DNA of 56,336 bases, from assembly GCA_015499995.1 (NCBI GenBank), contig JADNRV010000312.1, positions 1-56,336 on the forward strand, written 5' to 3'. Numbering within the stretch: the stretch's first letter is position 1; each line of letters opens with the position of its first letter. A program made the translations under genes and the position numbers. This DNA is from Flammula alnicola (lineage: Eukaryota; Basidiomycota; Agaricomycetes; Agaricales; Strophariaceae). Below the pieces are notes generated by a model. It saw only the letters and a program-made list of their open reading frames with translations. It searched no databases and was not told the origin of the DNA. Shown piece by piece: positions 21,089 through 31,624 of this stretch.

Positions 21089-24000
21089 TCAATCAGATTC
21101 TTCGTCATCGTCCCTGCCTCCAGGTCGGAAAAGCGCGAGCAAGTCGTCCATGCCGAGACGCATGTTCTTGATTTTGTCTCCACTGAGCGCAGCTGCGGCA
21201 AGTGCCCGCTTCTTCTCCTGCAACTGAGATGACGGTCATCACAAAATGAGCCCATGCAACAACCAAGAACAAGCAATAAATAAACTCACGAGCAAGATGC
21301 GGTCCTCGACCGTTCCATCAATCTTAAGCTTGAAGATATTAACATCGCGCTCTTGGCCGAAGCGATGTGCACGGTCAAAGGCTTGGTCCTATGAACGAAG
21401 CAAAGCAGAGAGACATGTTGGCGATACATTCCCTAAAATTGTGAAAACAGCACCCACCTCGAGTGCCGGGTTCCACCACAAGTCAACAAGAATCACGTTA
21501 TTGCAAGCTGTCAAGTTAAGACCTAGATGCAGCACGGTTGGTCAAGACCAGCCATGTACAGATAGATCAGATACACACCAGTGCTTCCAGCCTTGAACGA
21601 GATCAGGATCACTCGAGTCGTGGTACTAGTCTTGATCTTCGTCAAGGCAGCCTCGCGATCTTTGGGGTTCATAGATCCATCATCTAAGAGACATTAAATT
21701 GGAATCAGGGTACATCACAACAGAGTCAAAAGCGGCAGAGAAAAGCTCACATCGCACATATTTGATCCCTTTTTCCGACAAAAATGGTTCGAGGAGATCA
21801 AGCATACTCGTAAATTGAGAGAAAATAATGGTCTTCTCCTCGCTATTCGAACGTGCATCAATCTGCTTCAAGAGCTTGAGCACCATCCTAATCTTTGCAG
21901 ACGAAGGGCGGTCCCTCTCTGCGCGTTTGGCTTGGATGGCCAGCGGCACGCAGTCGCGGCAGTGCGTGTTCCACTCGCCCTCGCCTGTGTTATCTCTCCG
22001 CAACCTTTGAGTAACGTGAATGAATTAGTTTTTCCTCGCACCCTTGGCAGACAGAATGCGGTGCACTTACTCGGAGGTACACATCTGACATTTCCTCGTC
22101 ACACCCATCTGGCCGAAAGCAGCGATAAGGTCGTCATCAGGATCTGCATCTTTGTCGTCCTTGCCCTTGGCCACAGCCTTAGGCTCGAGTGCCTCTGAAT
22201 CTTTCTTGTAATCCGCCGACACAAGAATTGGGTGGTTGCAAGCTGCCACACACGTCATAACACTCAGTAAGTGGACGAACAGGAAATGGAATGGCCGTTA
22301 GAAAACACCGACTGAGGACACACCTTGACGAAGCCTGAGCAAAAGCAGCAACACAGACATATAACTGCTTCCCCCCTTGCTCGCCATCAACTTCTCAATG
22401 ACACTCTCCATCTTGGTTTCCAACGAATCGTAGAATTCGCGCTCAGAATCGTCAAAGTCGCACGTTACAACCTCGACTGTGCGCTTGGGCAGTTCAATCA
22501 GAACTTTTCCGTTGAGGGTCTCATCTTTCCGACGACGAAGCATGATCTGCTTCAGGACGACCTACATCAATTCAAGGTCATCAGAGCGAGAAATTGCTGT
22601 GTTCGACGGAAATCTTGCCTGTAGGCGCTTCATAGCGCGTCCAGCACCTCGACCGCTGTTCACGGGTTTAGCTATCTGCATATTGAAGGTATCCCAGTTG
22701 GATAATGGTTTAATCCGAAGGAACTTGATCAAGGAGTACAACTCCGTGACATTGTTCTGCCTGTATAACAAAATCAATCCAAAGGAGAGACTGGAGAGAC
22801 AACCACTACGAACATCGGTGTACCAGTCAAACACCAACGGAACTTGCTCTGGAGCTCACAGCAGGCGATGGCGCCCTTCGTCTTGACGTTCTTGATGTTA
22901 TGAGCCTCGTCTACAACGGTCGTCCATTAGCACCGAGGAACGACCGGATACCTGCAAACAAAACACACCAAGAACAATCCGCCACCATTTGACACCGTAA
23001 ATCGCAGACTTCTTCGAACCCGCCTTCGCCTTACCCTTCTTAGCAATCGTCCGCCCGAAATCTTCTTCGGAATCACTCTCAGAATCAACCGGCGTAGTCT
23101 TCTTAGATGAGGCTTTCGACGATGACTTGGATTCATCCTTCGCAGAAGGGCTATGGGCCATATATTCCGACTTGACAGTGTCGTAGGTCGTGACAACTAC
23201 GTGGTATTTTTGCAGCACTGCCGGATCTGTGCGATAGACGGTCAGTCAACATTGTGCAGAAAGACGAAAGGAAAACAATGTACCCGTTGTACGGGTTGTC
23301 CCTTGGTGCTTGAGAACCCTCAGATTGGTCATTTTCGTGATTTCATCAGCCCATTGACCGACAAGAGCGAGCGGACAGACGACCCTGAAAAAAGTTTAGA
23401 AAATGTCGCGTAAAGGAAAGGCGGAAAACCGTACAGAGTCGAAGCGCTGTAACCCTCCTCTTTATCAGATTTCTTGGCCCGACCCTCGACGATCCGTGTC
23501 AACGTCTGGATCGTCTTTCCGAGACTACAGAACAAGTCAGGACCAGATATAAAAATGGATGAACAAGTCGAATATACCCCATATCGTCCGCCAGAATGCC
23601 GCCGGTCCGCTTCCTGCTCAAATCCTCACGGTCCCGCATCCATGCACGTCCGAGAATCTGATGGGCCATGAGCTGGATGCCCTCCTTAAAGCCATCCACG
23701 GTAGCCTGCGTCATATCAATCTCAATGTCTGCATCGAGCTCCTGATTCATTCCACCACCCATGAGGTCGCGGAGGGCCTTCTCCGCCTCTCCAGCAGACA
23801 TGAAAGCATTCTCATCGTGAAAGTCGGGGATTTTGACTTCCTCGCCGTCGGGCTCTTGCGCTGTACCTGATGGCATGATAGATCGTGGCAGAAAACCACC
23901 TTGGAGGAGGTCACGATTGGTGGGAACGTGCACGGGCACCGCAGGCTTTGCAACGATCTTCGGTGGGAAGAATGCATCGTTAGGACGAGGCTGGGGCTTG

Positions 24001-24513
24001 GATGGTGGAAGCATGTTCTGGAGGCGTTGTTGGAGAGGAGCAGGAGGAGCAGGAGGGGGTTTGGTGTTCGATTTTGCTGGGGTTTTAAATTGTTTCCTGA
24101 ATAAATGGATTGAGTGTTTTTACGTTCCAACCATGCAGGGCTGGGCTCACCCTGCAGAGATTTCAACCACGTCGTCGTCGTCGCTGGCCTCTTCCTCATC
24201 TTCCAGTTCGTCCTCTTCGTCTGAAGAGATGACTACGGTGCTCCTCTTAACGACAGGAACGGCAGTTTGCTTCTTCTGAGGCGGCCTCGAGGGTGGCGCA
24301 GAAGATGTGGAGCTGGACGATGCAACAGACTTGATGATCCGTGAGCGACGTTTGATCAAACACGCGTAAAAACTTACGATGGCCTTCGATTGCTGCCTGC
24401 GTGGTCCCCCGAATTCAGGATATAGATTTACGTCTTCGGCAAACCTCTTTCGACTGGACCGCGATCAACGAGAGCGATTGATGACAAATTTCCATGGCTT
24501 ACATGTGTTCCAT
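21089..24513 (-). CDS. SNF2-family ATPase/helicase, Rad5/Rad16/Uls1-like
   Basis: Nuclear DNA-dependent ATPase with a full set of SF2 motifs spread over about a dozen exons. GGILADDMG|LGKTIQTL is the Walker A, split by an intron. Next are VVCPLALVGQWADEI, VVVTTYDTVKSEY, WWRIVLDEAHNIKN (DEAH box) and CLTGTPMQNNVTELYSLIKF. IMLRRRKDETLNGK, CNHPILVSADY, EEKTIIFSQFTSMLDLLEPF, VILISFKAGSTGLNLT and DLWWNPALEDQAFDRAHRFG follow. A small Cys pair cluster (CQMCTSE...CRDC) sits between the lobes where Rad5/Rad16 carry a RING. The N-terminus is acidic and Ser-rich (VVISSDEEDELEDEEEASDD). The start uses an 11-nt first exon at 24503-24513. It ends in an acidic GGRDDDEESD tail at 21089. Likely roles are DNA repair or chromatin remodelling; the exact orthologue is unsure. 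Confidence 0.9.
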
Positions 24514-25365
24514 TGGTATATTTGATTATTCTCTTTGACGCGATTCTGAACGACGAGTATATGAAAAGTTGCGAGGGACCACAAGGGAAGAAAAGAGTTG
24601 GTTCAATTCGTTTTTGGGTCGCGTTGAGCAATATAAATGGTCACGTGGTCGAATTCAACCGTATTTCCTTTTCGGTAAATGAGCTTAAATAGGTCCGTTT
24701 GCCGATCTGCCTCCGAAACTCCTTCAGCAGCCTTCAACAAGCTCGTCATTTTTGTGAAAATCACCTACTTACAAGCACCCCAGAAAGTCTTCTCTAATAC
24801 AAAGCACTCCAGAAAGTCTTCTCTACAATACAAACATCGCAATTCTACACCGGCATTGGTCCAGCGTGTTCAAAAGTTAAGACCCGTGCTTTAGCTCCGA
24901 GTCCTCACAACTTTAACACTGGACTATGGACGGGTTACGTCCCATAATATGGAGAGAATTTCGTTGACTTGTATACTCGAGTAGATTGGATTTCTATGTT
25001 TGCCGAATGCAGGAAATTGAATTCATCATTTATGAAAACGCCGTCCAAGTCGTCCGCGTTTCAGACTGTGGAAATAGTAAACCACGTCGAATGAAGTTGC
25101 CCACTTCATCTTTTCAGACGCGACCATCAAGATTCAATATTCAACGTTCAACGGTCCCTTTGTTTGGAGAAACTAGAACTCCTGACGGCTTGATCTGAAG
25201 AGCCCCGCTTGCAATCTGGGGTAGGCGGGCGGGAATAAGGTTACCGGAGCGACCGGATTCTTATTTATACCCTGTACCGGAGTTCCACTGCTACGTGATT
25301 CCTCCCTCACCAACTACATAAGTAACACCCATTCACCTTTCCTTACGCCCCCATCTACTCCAAAT
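24514..25365. other. Divergent promoter region (SNF2 / MaoC hydratase)
   Basis: About 850 bases between two outward-facing genes. A TATTTATA box lies at 25262-25269, about 100 bases before the hydratase ATG, followed by a C/T-rich leader. Short plus-strand frames here show no family resemblance. Confidence 0.45.
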
Positions 25366-26772
25366 ATGTCTGGAGATCTCTCAAAAGTTGTTGGTTTCAC
25401 TCTCCCTGACAAACCTGTAGGTCGTCTTCCAAACTCATGAACGAACGATAAATGGTTGACTTTCGACTGCTTTCGTCGTGTTCTCTAGGTTGCGTGGAAC
25501 AAGCGCGACCTGCTCACATATGCAGTCGGTGTTGGCGCTAAGAATGACGAGTTCCAATTCATCTACGGTGCGTCTTCCATCCCCAACCACGTTGGAAATG
25601 CTCATGCTAGACTCCCTACAGAACTCAGTGAGATCTTTCTCCCCATGTACTCTGGCAATCCTGTCATCGCGACGGGCAGTAGCGGAATCGAATTACTAAT
25701 GAGGCTACTCTCTAATAGACCCCAACTTTGCCGCCATCCCGACATACCCCGTTGTCCTCCAACTCAAGGGCGCCGACAGCGATGTGAACCTGTTTAGCGA
25801 ACGCGTAAAGGGTCGCCCCGTCCCCGGCCTGCCCCCTCTTAATCCCAACCGCGTCGTATGTCCCGTCATCTTGGACTCGGAGCTCATTCTCATCTTCATT
25901 TGAACAGGTGCACGCGACACAATCCATCGAAATCATTAAACCCCTTCCCCTCGTTAGTGGTGAAGGTTGGACATGGAAGACCCGATACACAGGTGTCGTC
26001 GAGAACAGTGTGTCTTACTTGTCTTTTGTTTTCTGCGAAGGTTTTCTAATACCCAGCAGAGAGCGGGCTCATCTTGACTGCTGAAAACACTTTGGTCGAC
26101 CCCAAGGGAGTCCCTTATGCCAAGCTCTTCGTTAGTCCTCATGCTTTCTATTCTTGACTGGGGTGACATAACTCACGTACAATCCGTCCATTTAGTCCGC
26201 GTCATTCAACCTCGGTGCAAAGGTCACTGGCGAGAAATACTCCAACGTCATCGCTGGCCCTCCCCAAGGCAAACCAATCCCTAAAGACCGCAAGGCCGAC
26301 TGGGTCGTCGAAGAGCAAACCTCACCCGAGCAAGCCATTGCCTTCCGTCTGAGCGGTGACTATAACCCTCTCCACATCGGTGCGTATCCCCCTCCAACTT
26401 CCTTCCGTCTCATCTCAAATCCCTGTGCGCGGCTAACGGCTTTATAATTATATATCTGTAGATCCCAAAATTGGCCAGGGTGCTGGTTTCGGCGGCGTCA
26501 TCCTCCACGGTCTGTCGACATTCGGCTTTGCCGCACGCGCCGTGCTCAAGACCGCCGGCGGCAACGACCCCAACTCGCTCAAGTTCTTCGGCGTACGATT
26601 CACGTCGCCCGTCAAGCCTGGAGACAAGCTCGAGACGAGCATCTGGGAGGTTGGCAAGGGCCCCAATGGCACGACGGAGGTCGCCTTCCAGACGAAGAAT
26701 CTCACTTCTGGCAAGGTGGTGCTCGGTGGAGGTATCGCATATGTGGTGAAGAAGGGCGGTGCTAAGTTGTAA
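25366..26772 (+). CDS. Peroxisomal MaoC-like (R)-specific enoyl-CoA hydratase 2
   Basis: Hydratase 2 domain as in fungal Fox2/MFE-2, but standing alone (about 300 residues). The spliced N-terminal hotdog has MSGDLSKVVGFTLP, LTYAVGVGAKNDEFQFIYE and IPTYPVVLQLKG. The C-terminal hotdog carries the catalytic hydratase motif FRLSGDYNPLHIDPKIG, with the Asp and His dyad, then FGGVILHGLSTFGFAARAV. The protein ends GGAKL; the tripeptide AKL fits the PTS1 consensus, so import into peroxisomes is expected. The reaction is reversible hydration of trans-2-enoyl-CoA to (R)-3-hydroxyacyl-CoA in beta-oxidation. It has at least six short introns. The start at 25366 follows a TATA box and C/T-rich leader. Confidence 0.9.
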
Positions 26773-27168
26773 CGGAACATCGCAAAACCATGTAGTATGT
26801 ATTAACTTTTAACTTGAAAACTTGGAGGTGCTTTTACTTCACTTGCAATCTTGAGCTTCTAACTTCCACAGGCGGACATTCTACCTTAAGGCAAAATAAA
26901 AAGTTCCTAACTTTTAGTATGACGTTCTATTTCATATCTTTTCCTATCAACGCGAAACTTTTGACAAATAAATAGAAGGTCCGCCGCCGAAGCTGTGACT
27001 ATACATATAGCATATATTCTAACAATATTTACGATCACCCGCCGCGTACAGTTGAAATCAGACTTGTGAGTATATGAGAGACCTGGTATACGTGGCGTCT
27101 CCGCTGCTCTATACCATATATATAGTAGCTAGCCAGACGGGAGAGGACTGCGACCGTTGTGAGATAAT
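26773..27168. other. Tail-to-tail intergenic
   Basis: About 400 bases between converging genes; AT-rich, with likely polyadenylation signals. Nothing else seen. Confidence 0.4.
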
Positions 27169-28656
27169 TCACGGGTCAGAGGACTCAACCGGCTCGGAAA
27201 ACTGAATGGCAAAATACTTCTCCGATTTTTCAGAAGTTCCCCGACCTTCCAGCAAGGGATCTCCTTCCACTGCTTGAGGACCGTGCGAGCCTCCGGGAGG
27301 GGTCGAAGAGACGTCGGATTGGCTTGGATGAGTCGGGTCGGGGTCGCCTCGGTCGATGCACCAGTGATATGCTATGCTCGCTTGATCAAGGAGACCTTTC
27401 AGGAGGCCCTTTTCCTTTTCATCCAGAAGTACGTTGCTGGCGATGTCATCCTCCTGAGGGTCCTGCTTCTCGTTGATAGCCCCTACAACGCGATCTTTCC
27501 ACTCGTTCCAAACTGGCGTATTATTCGGGATGAGCTCATCGAGAACCCTTCTAGGGTCGTTGGGTTTAAGGTAAAAGGCTGAGGCGGCCACAGCTGATGT
27601 CCATTTGGGAAAAGCGTATTTGGAAAACTTCGGTTCCATGACCACCTTGTTCAGCAATTCGAATTGCAACTGTTCCCTGTCCATTGACGCCAAATACGCG
27701 TTGTACGCCCACGAAATAATAAAGGTAGACAGAAACAGAATCTGTCCAATGAGTGGTGCTTGAGGAAGAAGGAAGAGCTGGACAAGGAATTGGGTTGTAA
27801 GGGCGAGAGAAATGGCCCCGATCGTATGATACTTAGGTTCGTCTGGATAGTTAAGATGAAATTTCCCCCTGGTGATAGTGCTAATGATTGCTTCACTGCC
27901 TTTCAATAGGATGATCCCTTCACCTTCGGAACCGGAGAAAAGCCCATCGGCTGGGGGTGAGTCTGGCAAGGTTTGTCGGCGATCGATTCGGAGAGAACCC
28001 GATCCAAGGACAACGCAGGAAGCTCCATTGCAAAGCATTCCAACAACAATCGCCGAAAAGGTAAACCAATCCGATAAAAAGAACCTTGCCGCAAAGGCGG
28101 CAACGATGTTGAGAATGATAACGATTGTTGCCAATCGCCAATTGGACTGCTGAAAATAGGCGACAGGAATCTTGCAATTGGGATAGCTCTCCTCGTCCAT
28201 TTTTTTGAAATCGTTTTCGGTGAAAGCCTGGAATTCTACGATCGTGACAGAGACATGGGGATCAGAGAGTTGTTTGATTTCGACCAGGTGATCCTGAGGA
28301 ATCTTAACGTCCTTGCAATGACTTGCAATGAGATGTGCCAAGTGCCCTGTCGTTTTCAGAAGGGTCCCAGATTGGACTGCCATATACTTAGGGCCAGGTT
28401 TTCCATCCATTCCCAACAACGTTGCTGGATCGACGTTTTCTCCGGGAAAAACTCCGTTCCAAAACGGGGAGCGAGGAATTGTTCCATACTTCCTCGCAAC
28501 AACGACACTGCCCGGGAAGTTGTACCAGCCAAGTCCTCGCCTCCATCGAAGGAGCTGCACGCTGGACATGGCTGCAAATGATTCTTCTCCGCCCAAGAAA
28601 CCTGCTATCCCAGATGCATCCAGCTGGAAGGATGAATTTGCAAGGGGTATTTTCAT
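27169..28656 (-). CDS. Orphan multi-pass membrane protein (single exon, 495 aa)
   Basis: Not recognised. An N-terminal soluble part of about 175 residues includes QLLRWRRGLGWYNFPGSVVV, GPKYMAVQSGTLLKTTGHLA and CKIPVAYFQQSNWRLATI. Hydrophobic segments follow: IVIILNIVAAFAARFFLSDW; FSAIVVGMLCNGASCVVLGS; IGAISLALTTQFLVQLFLLP; and IGQILFLSTFIISWAYNAYL. An acidic soluble C-terminus holds EKEKGLLKGLLDQASIAYHW and a Pro/Ser tail. The uninterrupted 495-codon frame among intron-rich neighbours supports a real gene. It resembles agaricomycete 'hypothetical' membrane proteins in layout, but I cannot name a domain. Confidence 0.75.
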   Translation of the reverse strand: MKIPLANSSFQLDASGIAGFLGGEESFAAMSSVQLLRWRRGLGWYNFPGSVVVARKYGTIPRSPFWNGVFPGENVDPATLLGMDGKPGPKYMAVQSGTLLKTTGHLAHLIASHCKDVKIPQDHLVEIKQLSDPHVSVTIVEFQAFTENDFKKMDEESYPNCKIPVAYFQQSNWRLATIVIILNIVAAFAARFFLSDWFTFSAIVVGMLCNGASCVVLGSGSLRIDRRQTLPDSPPADGLFSGSEGEGIILLKGSEAIISTITRGKFHLNYPDEPKYHTIGAISLALTTQFLVQLFLLPQAPLIGQILFLSTFIISWAYNAYLASMDREQLQFELLNKVVMEPKFSKYAFPKWTSAVAASAFYLKPNDPRRVLDELIPNNTPVWNEWKDRVVGAINEKQDPQEDDIASNVLLDEKEKGLLKGLLDQASIAYHWCIDRGDPDPTHPSQSDVSSTPPGGSHGPQAVEGDPLLEGRGTSEKSEKYFAIQFSEPVESSDP

Positions 28657-29384
28657 CCTGAATCAAGGATAGGTGTGCGAGCAATATATGCTAGGGATGA
28701 TAAGATTAGTGAAGGTGAAAACCAGGCGGGAAAGCGACTTACTTTCTAAGGGATCGAGCTGTGCTGGCTTCCGGTTCGAAGGCACGGCGAGGTTAATTCA
28801 ACTGGGTTGGTCGTGAGGCTGAAGTGCTGGTTAGGTCAGGGTCTGCAAACGCCTACGAGATGGTGAATAAAGTCGGTATACGAAGGAGGAGCATTACACA
28901 TACCCAGTCAGGAACAAAATATATCCCTTCGTAAGGTCAAGGTGGATGGGCTGAAGATTCGATGCGGACGCGAAGGTGTTCCCCGGGCTAGTGTCTGTAA
29001 GAGAGGACAGGAGGGTAAATAAAATCGACCCCATACGAAGACGCCAAATTGAACATACGAAATGACGACGACAAGATTGCCACAGAAGGTGGAAGATAGG
29101 CGAGCTTCTTGTCTTAGGTAAAACAAGATGGTTGCTTTCTATGCAATAACATAAGTATCCAGTACGGCATAGCAGCCTTGCTCTAGCCACGCTCAAACGC
29201 TTAGGCACACTTGCGTTAAGGTTCAACCAAGTCTGACATGAAAAATTGTCAGAAACATCGGAAGTGAAGCAGGTTCGTTTAAAGATAGCACTAGACAGCA
29301 GCAGGGCGCAGCAGCCTCAATATATGTCGGGAAGGACTGATGATCTCGCCAACGTTCAAGCGTCAGGCATTAATTAATTGTATA
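28657..29384. other. Intergenic, no gene seen
   Basis: About 730 bases upstream of the orphan membrane protein. Minus-strand frames around 28900-29230 lack a family signature. Confidence 0.35.
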
Positions 29385-29775
29385 AATTCTTCGGAGTACT
29401 CACCTTATCGATGGCGTAAATGCCAGTGTGACTCTTGTCAATTACACTTCTGTCCATTGGTGGAAGTTAGAGGACCGATTCAGGAGCGATTCGGCCTCTG
29501 TTCAAAAGCGATTCCCGTCATTTTGGACAAAGCGCGAGAAATCTCTGAATCGTGGTTGAGCGCTAAACTTGAATCGTATGCATTGCGTCTGTCAGAAGCA
29601 CAATGCGCAGTCCATGTCAAGAGGAGCAGTTCAATTGCTGTCCCAGGTTAACGGCCAGAAACTGCCATGAAGCCTTATCAATGGCATCTTGTGATCAAAT
29701 TATTAATGAACACGTACCGAGCGCCTAGCAAATCAAGTTCTTTGTCTACACACCAGCGCTTGTGCTTGACATAGC
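29385..29775 (+). repeat. Diverged direct repeat, unit 1
   Basis: Colinear with 29850-30135. Shared anchors in order are CACCTTATCGATGG, CTCTTGTCA, CCATGTCAAGA, AACTGCCA(C/T)...GAAGCCTTA, TCTTGTG...CAAATT.TTAATGAA...TACCG, and AGCAAATCAAGTTCTT..TACAC. Unit 1 has about 100 extra bases in the middle. Confidence 0.65.
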
Positions 29776-29849
29776 TGCAATGTCATTGGTGTGTTATACT
29801 AAGCAGTGCACGTTGCGGGTCTGGTAAATGTCAAACCGTTAATGATGTG

Positions 29850-30135
29850 CGAATTCTTCACCTTATCGATGGGTTACATGACAATGAGGCTCTTGTCAGC
29901 TGACATGTTCCATGTCAAGAACTGTTGCAAGTGGTGCTTACATTAAATAACCGCCCAATAGGAACTGCCACAAGGCCTCACGAAGCCTTAAGAGAGATAC
30001 TTAATGCTCACGTCAGTGTCTTGTGGTTTCAAATTGTTAATGAATGCATACCGGGATGATACCGTGCGACGAGCAAATCAAGTTCTTCAGTATACACCGT
30101 CGCCGGGTGTGATTGACGAAAGTGGTGATATAGCT
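29850..30135 (+). repeat. Diverged direct repeat, unit 2
   Basis: Second copy of the unit at 29385-29775, starting with CACCTTATCGATGG and ending with AGCAAATCAAGTTCTTCAG. No coding frame is shared by the two units, so it looks like a non-coding element or a relic. Confidence 0.65.
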
Positions 30136-30389
30136 TGAATACGGCACGTTCTGACATGCGTTATGGTAGCGCATCTTCACGGTAGCGGTTACTTTGTGGA
30201 CTCGGTTCAGTGCGGCTTAGTACCGGCATACTCCGAACCCCGATTGCGCGGCATCCATGGCACGCTGCAAGCGCTGCGCAGACACCGAAACCTATGAATC
30301 TCTCGTGGAAGAGTACTTGAAGGCATTTTCAAACCCAATACAAATGCTTTACTCGAAATATGCGATGCCCATCCACGGGGCCACCATGG

Positions 30390-30525
30390 CATCTGTGTGC
30401 GGAGGCCGCGTGCACTTGCGTGCATAGTCCTACCATCTGCGTGCATAAGTCAAACATCTGCTGCACTTGCGTGCGTTTGCGTGGCACGCAGTGCGATCTG
30501 CGTGCGGCTGCGTGCATTTGTGTAC
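30390..30525. repeat. GCGTGC-rich degenerate tract
   Basis: About ten copies of GCGTGC or near variants, irregularly spaced, for example CGCGTGCACTTGCGTGCATA and TTGCGTGCGTTTGCGTGGCA. This is a cryptic simple repeat just upstream of the small membrane-protein relic. Confidence 0.6.
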
Positions 30526-30559
30526 AGACAGTATCTTAGCCAGTGCCCCAATCCACGTC

Positions 30560-31394
30560 TAGCAGTTAGCGATCCCGCCACCAGGTTGATTCGTTCTGTT
30601 CGTGAACTGTGTATTAACATTACAGATCGTCATCGCTACCCCACTCTGTTGGGTTTCCTACTTGCTGCAACGTTCTTGTGAGTTCGGATCTTCCTTTAGG
30701 TTCAGAAATTCACTTACAAATGAAACTCGCCTTTCGGCGCTCGTTCTTACTACATTGACGCTCGTCGGCGTTCTGCTGTGATCATTGTTCTTGGTGAGCT
30801 GTTTTCTTGTATGTGAACCTACATATTTTATGGTGGTAACATAATACGACAACGGTCATTAGACTTGTAACATCCATATCCAGCAGTCCGCTGGCCCAGA
30901 TTGTGAAAGCCGCATTCGCCCTCGTTGCGAATGCCGCCTCACAAAGTGCCGTGGTATGTCCTGCAACGATATTTTATATTGAGTCTTTGGTTATAGTTCA
31001 AGTACACGAGCCTTGGCGTATTAATCCTTGTAGGAGCATTATTGCTTGGCACTATCGCACTGGGCATTCCACGCATCGTAAGACTAACTTCGGAGAGTCC
31101 TCGCCAAGGATACTGATTTCATCGCCAATGTAATAGCTTCAACACCTCTCGCGCAAACTGTTTCGCACCAGAAAGCCTGCGAGCTCACGGTACACCGCCA
31201 GGAAAGTTGGAAGGGGTGTGCGAGCAGTAGCGAAGCTCAGCAAGGGTGTCGGTAAGGCCGGCGTAAAGGTTGGCAGAGGAACAACAACACTCGCGTTGGA
31301 AGGAGAAGACAAGGAGAAGAGATCGAGTAGTCGCACCGCAGAACGAGAGGATGGAGCAAGAGTCGGACAGCCGATTTCTCAACTTGGTGGCTAG
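30560..31394 (+). pseudogene. Small helical membrane protein A, probably decayed paralogue
   Basis: Pieces match gene B at 34501-35713 in order. They are a helix RYPTLLGFLLAATFL (B: ATPALLAFLLVLAFL), LVLTTLTLVGVLL then SAVIIVLGELFS (B: TLVLVLWSVLTIS, VVFVILGGILS), and ALVANAASQSAV (B: ALLVGANAASQF). An extra exon encodes LGVLILVGALLLGTIALGIP. A basic C-terminal exon holds LSRKLFRTRKPASSRYTARK and VRAVAKLSKGVGKAG, stopping at 31394. Between LVLTTL and SAVIIV the frame shifts and hits a TGA, which is why I call it decayed; an unrecognised intron could rescue it. No start codon was settled. Confidence 0.4.
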
Positions 31395-31624
31395 ATGGAT
31401 CAGGACGGGGCAGGATGACTCTTCAACGCTATGAGCATGTATGATATCTGTACGATAAAATCGAAGAAAAGAAATTTGACGTAATGCATGCCTTACTATT
31501 TCCTTTCTTTAGCTGTCTCCTCTTACAAACAAAGATGCAAAATAATAACTTGTGGATTTTGACACTGCCGAAAGAATTACATAGTGCGTAAAGGCATCCC
31601 GTGTTCCGCCTTTCTCGTAGCCGA

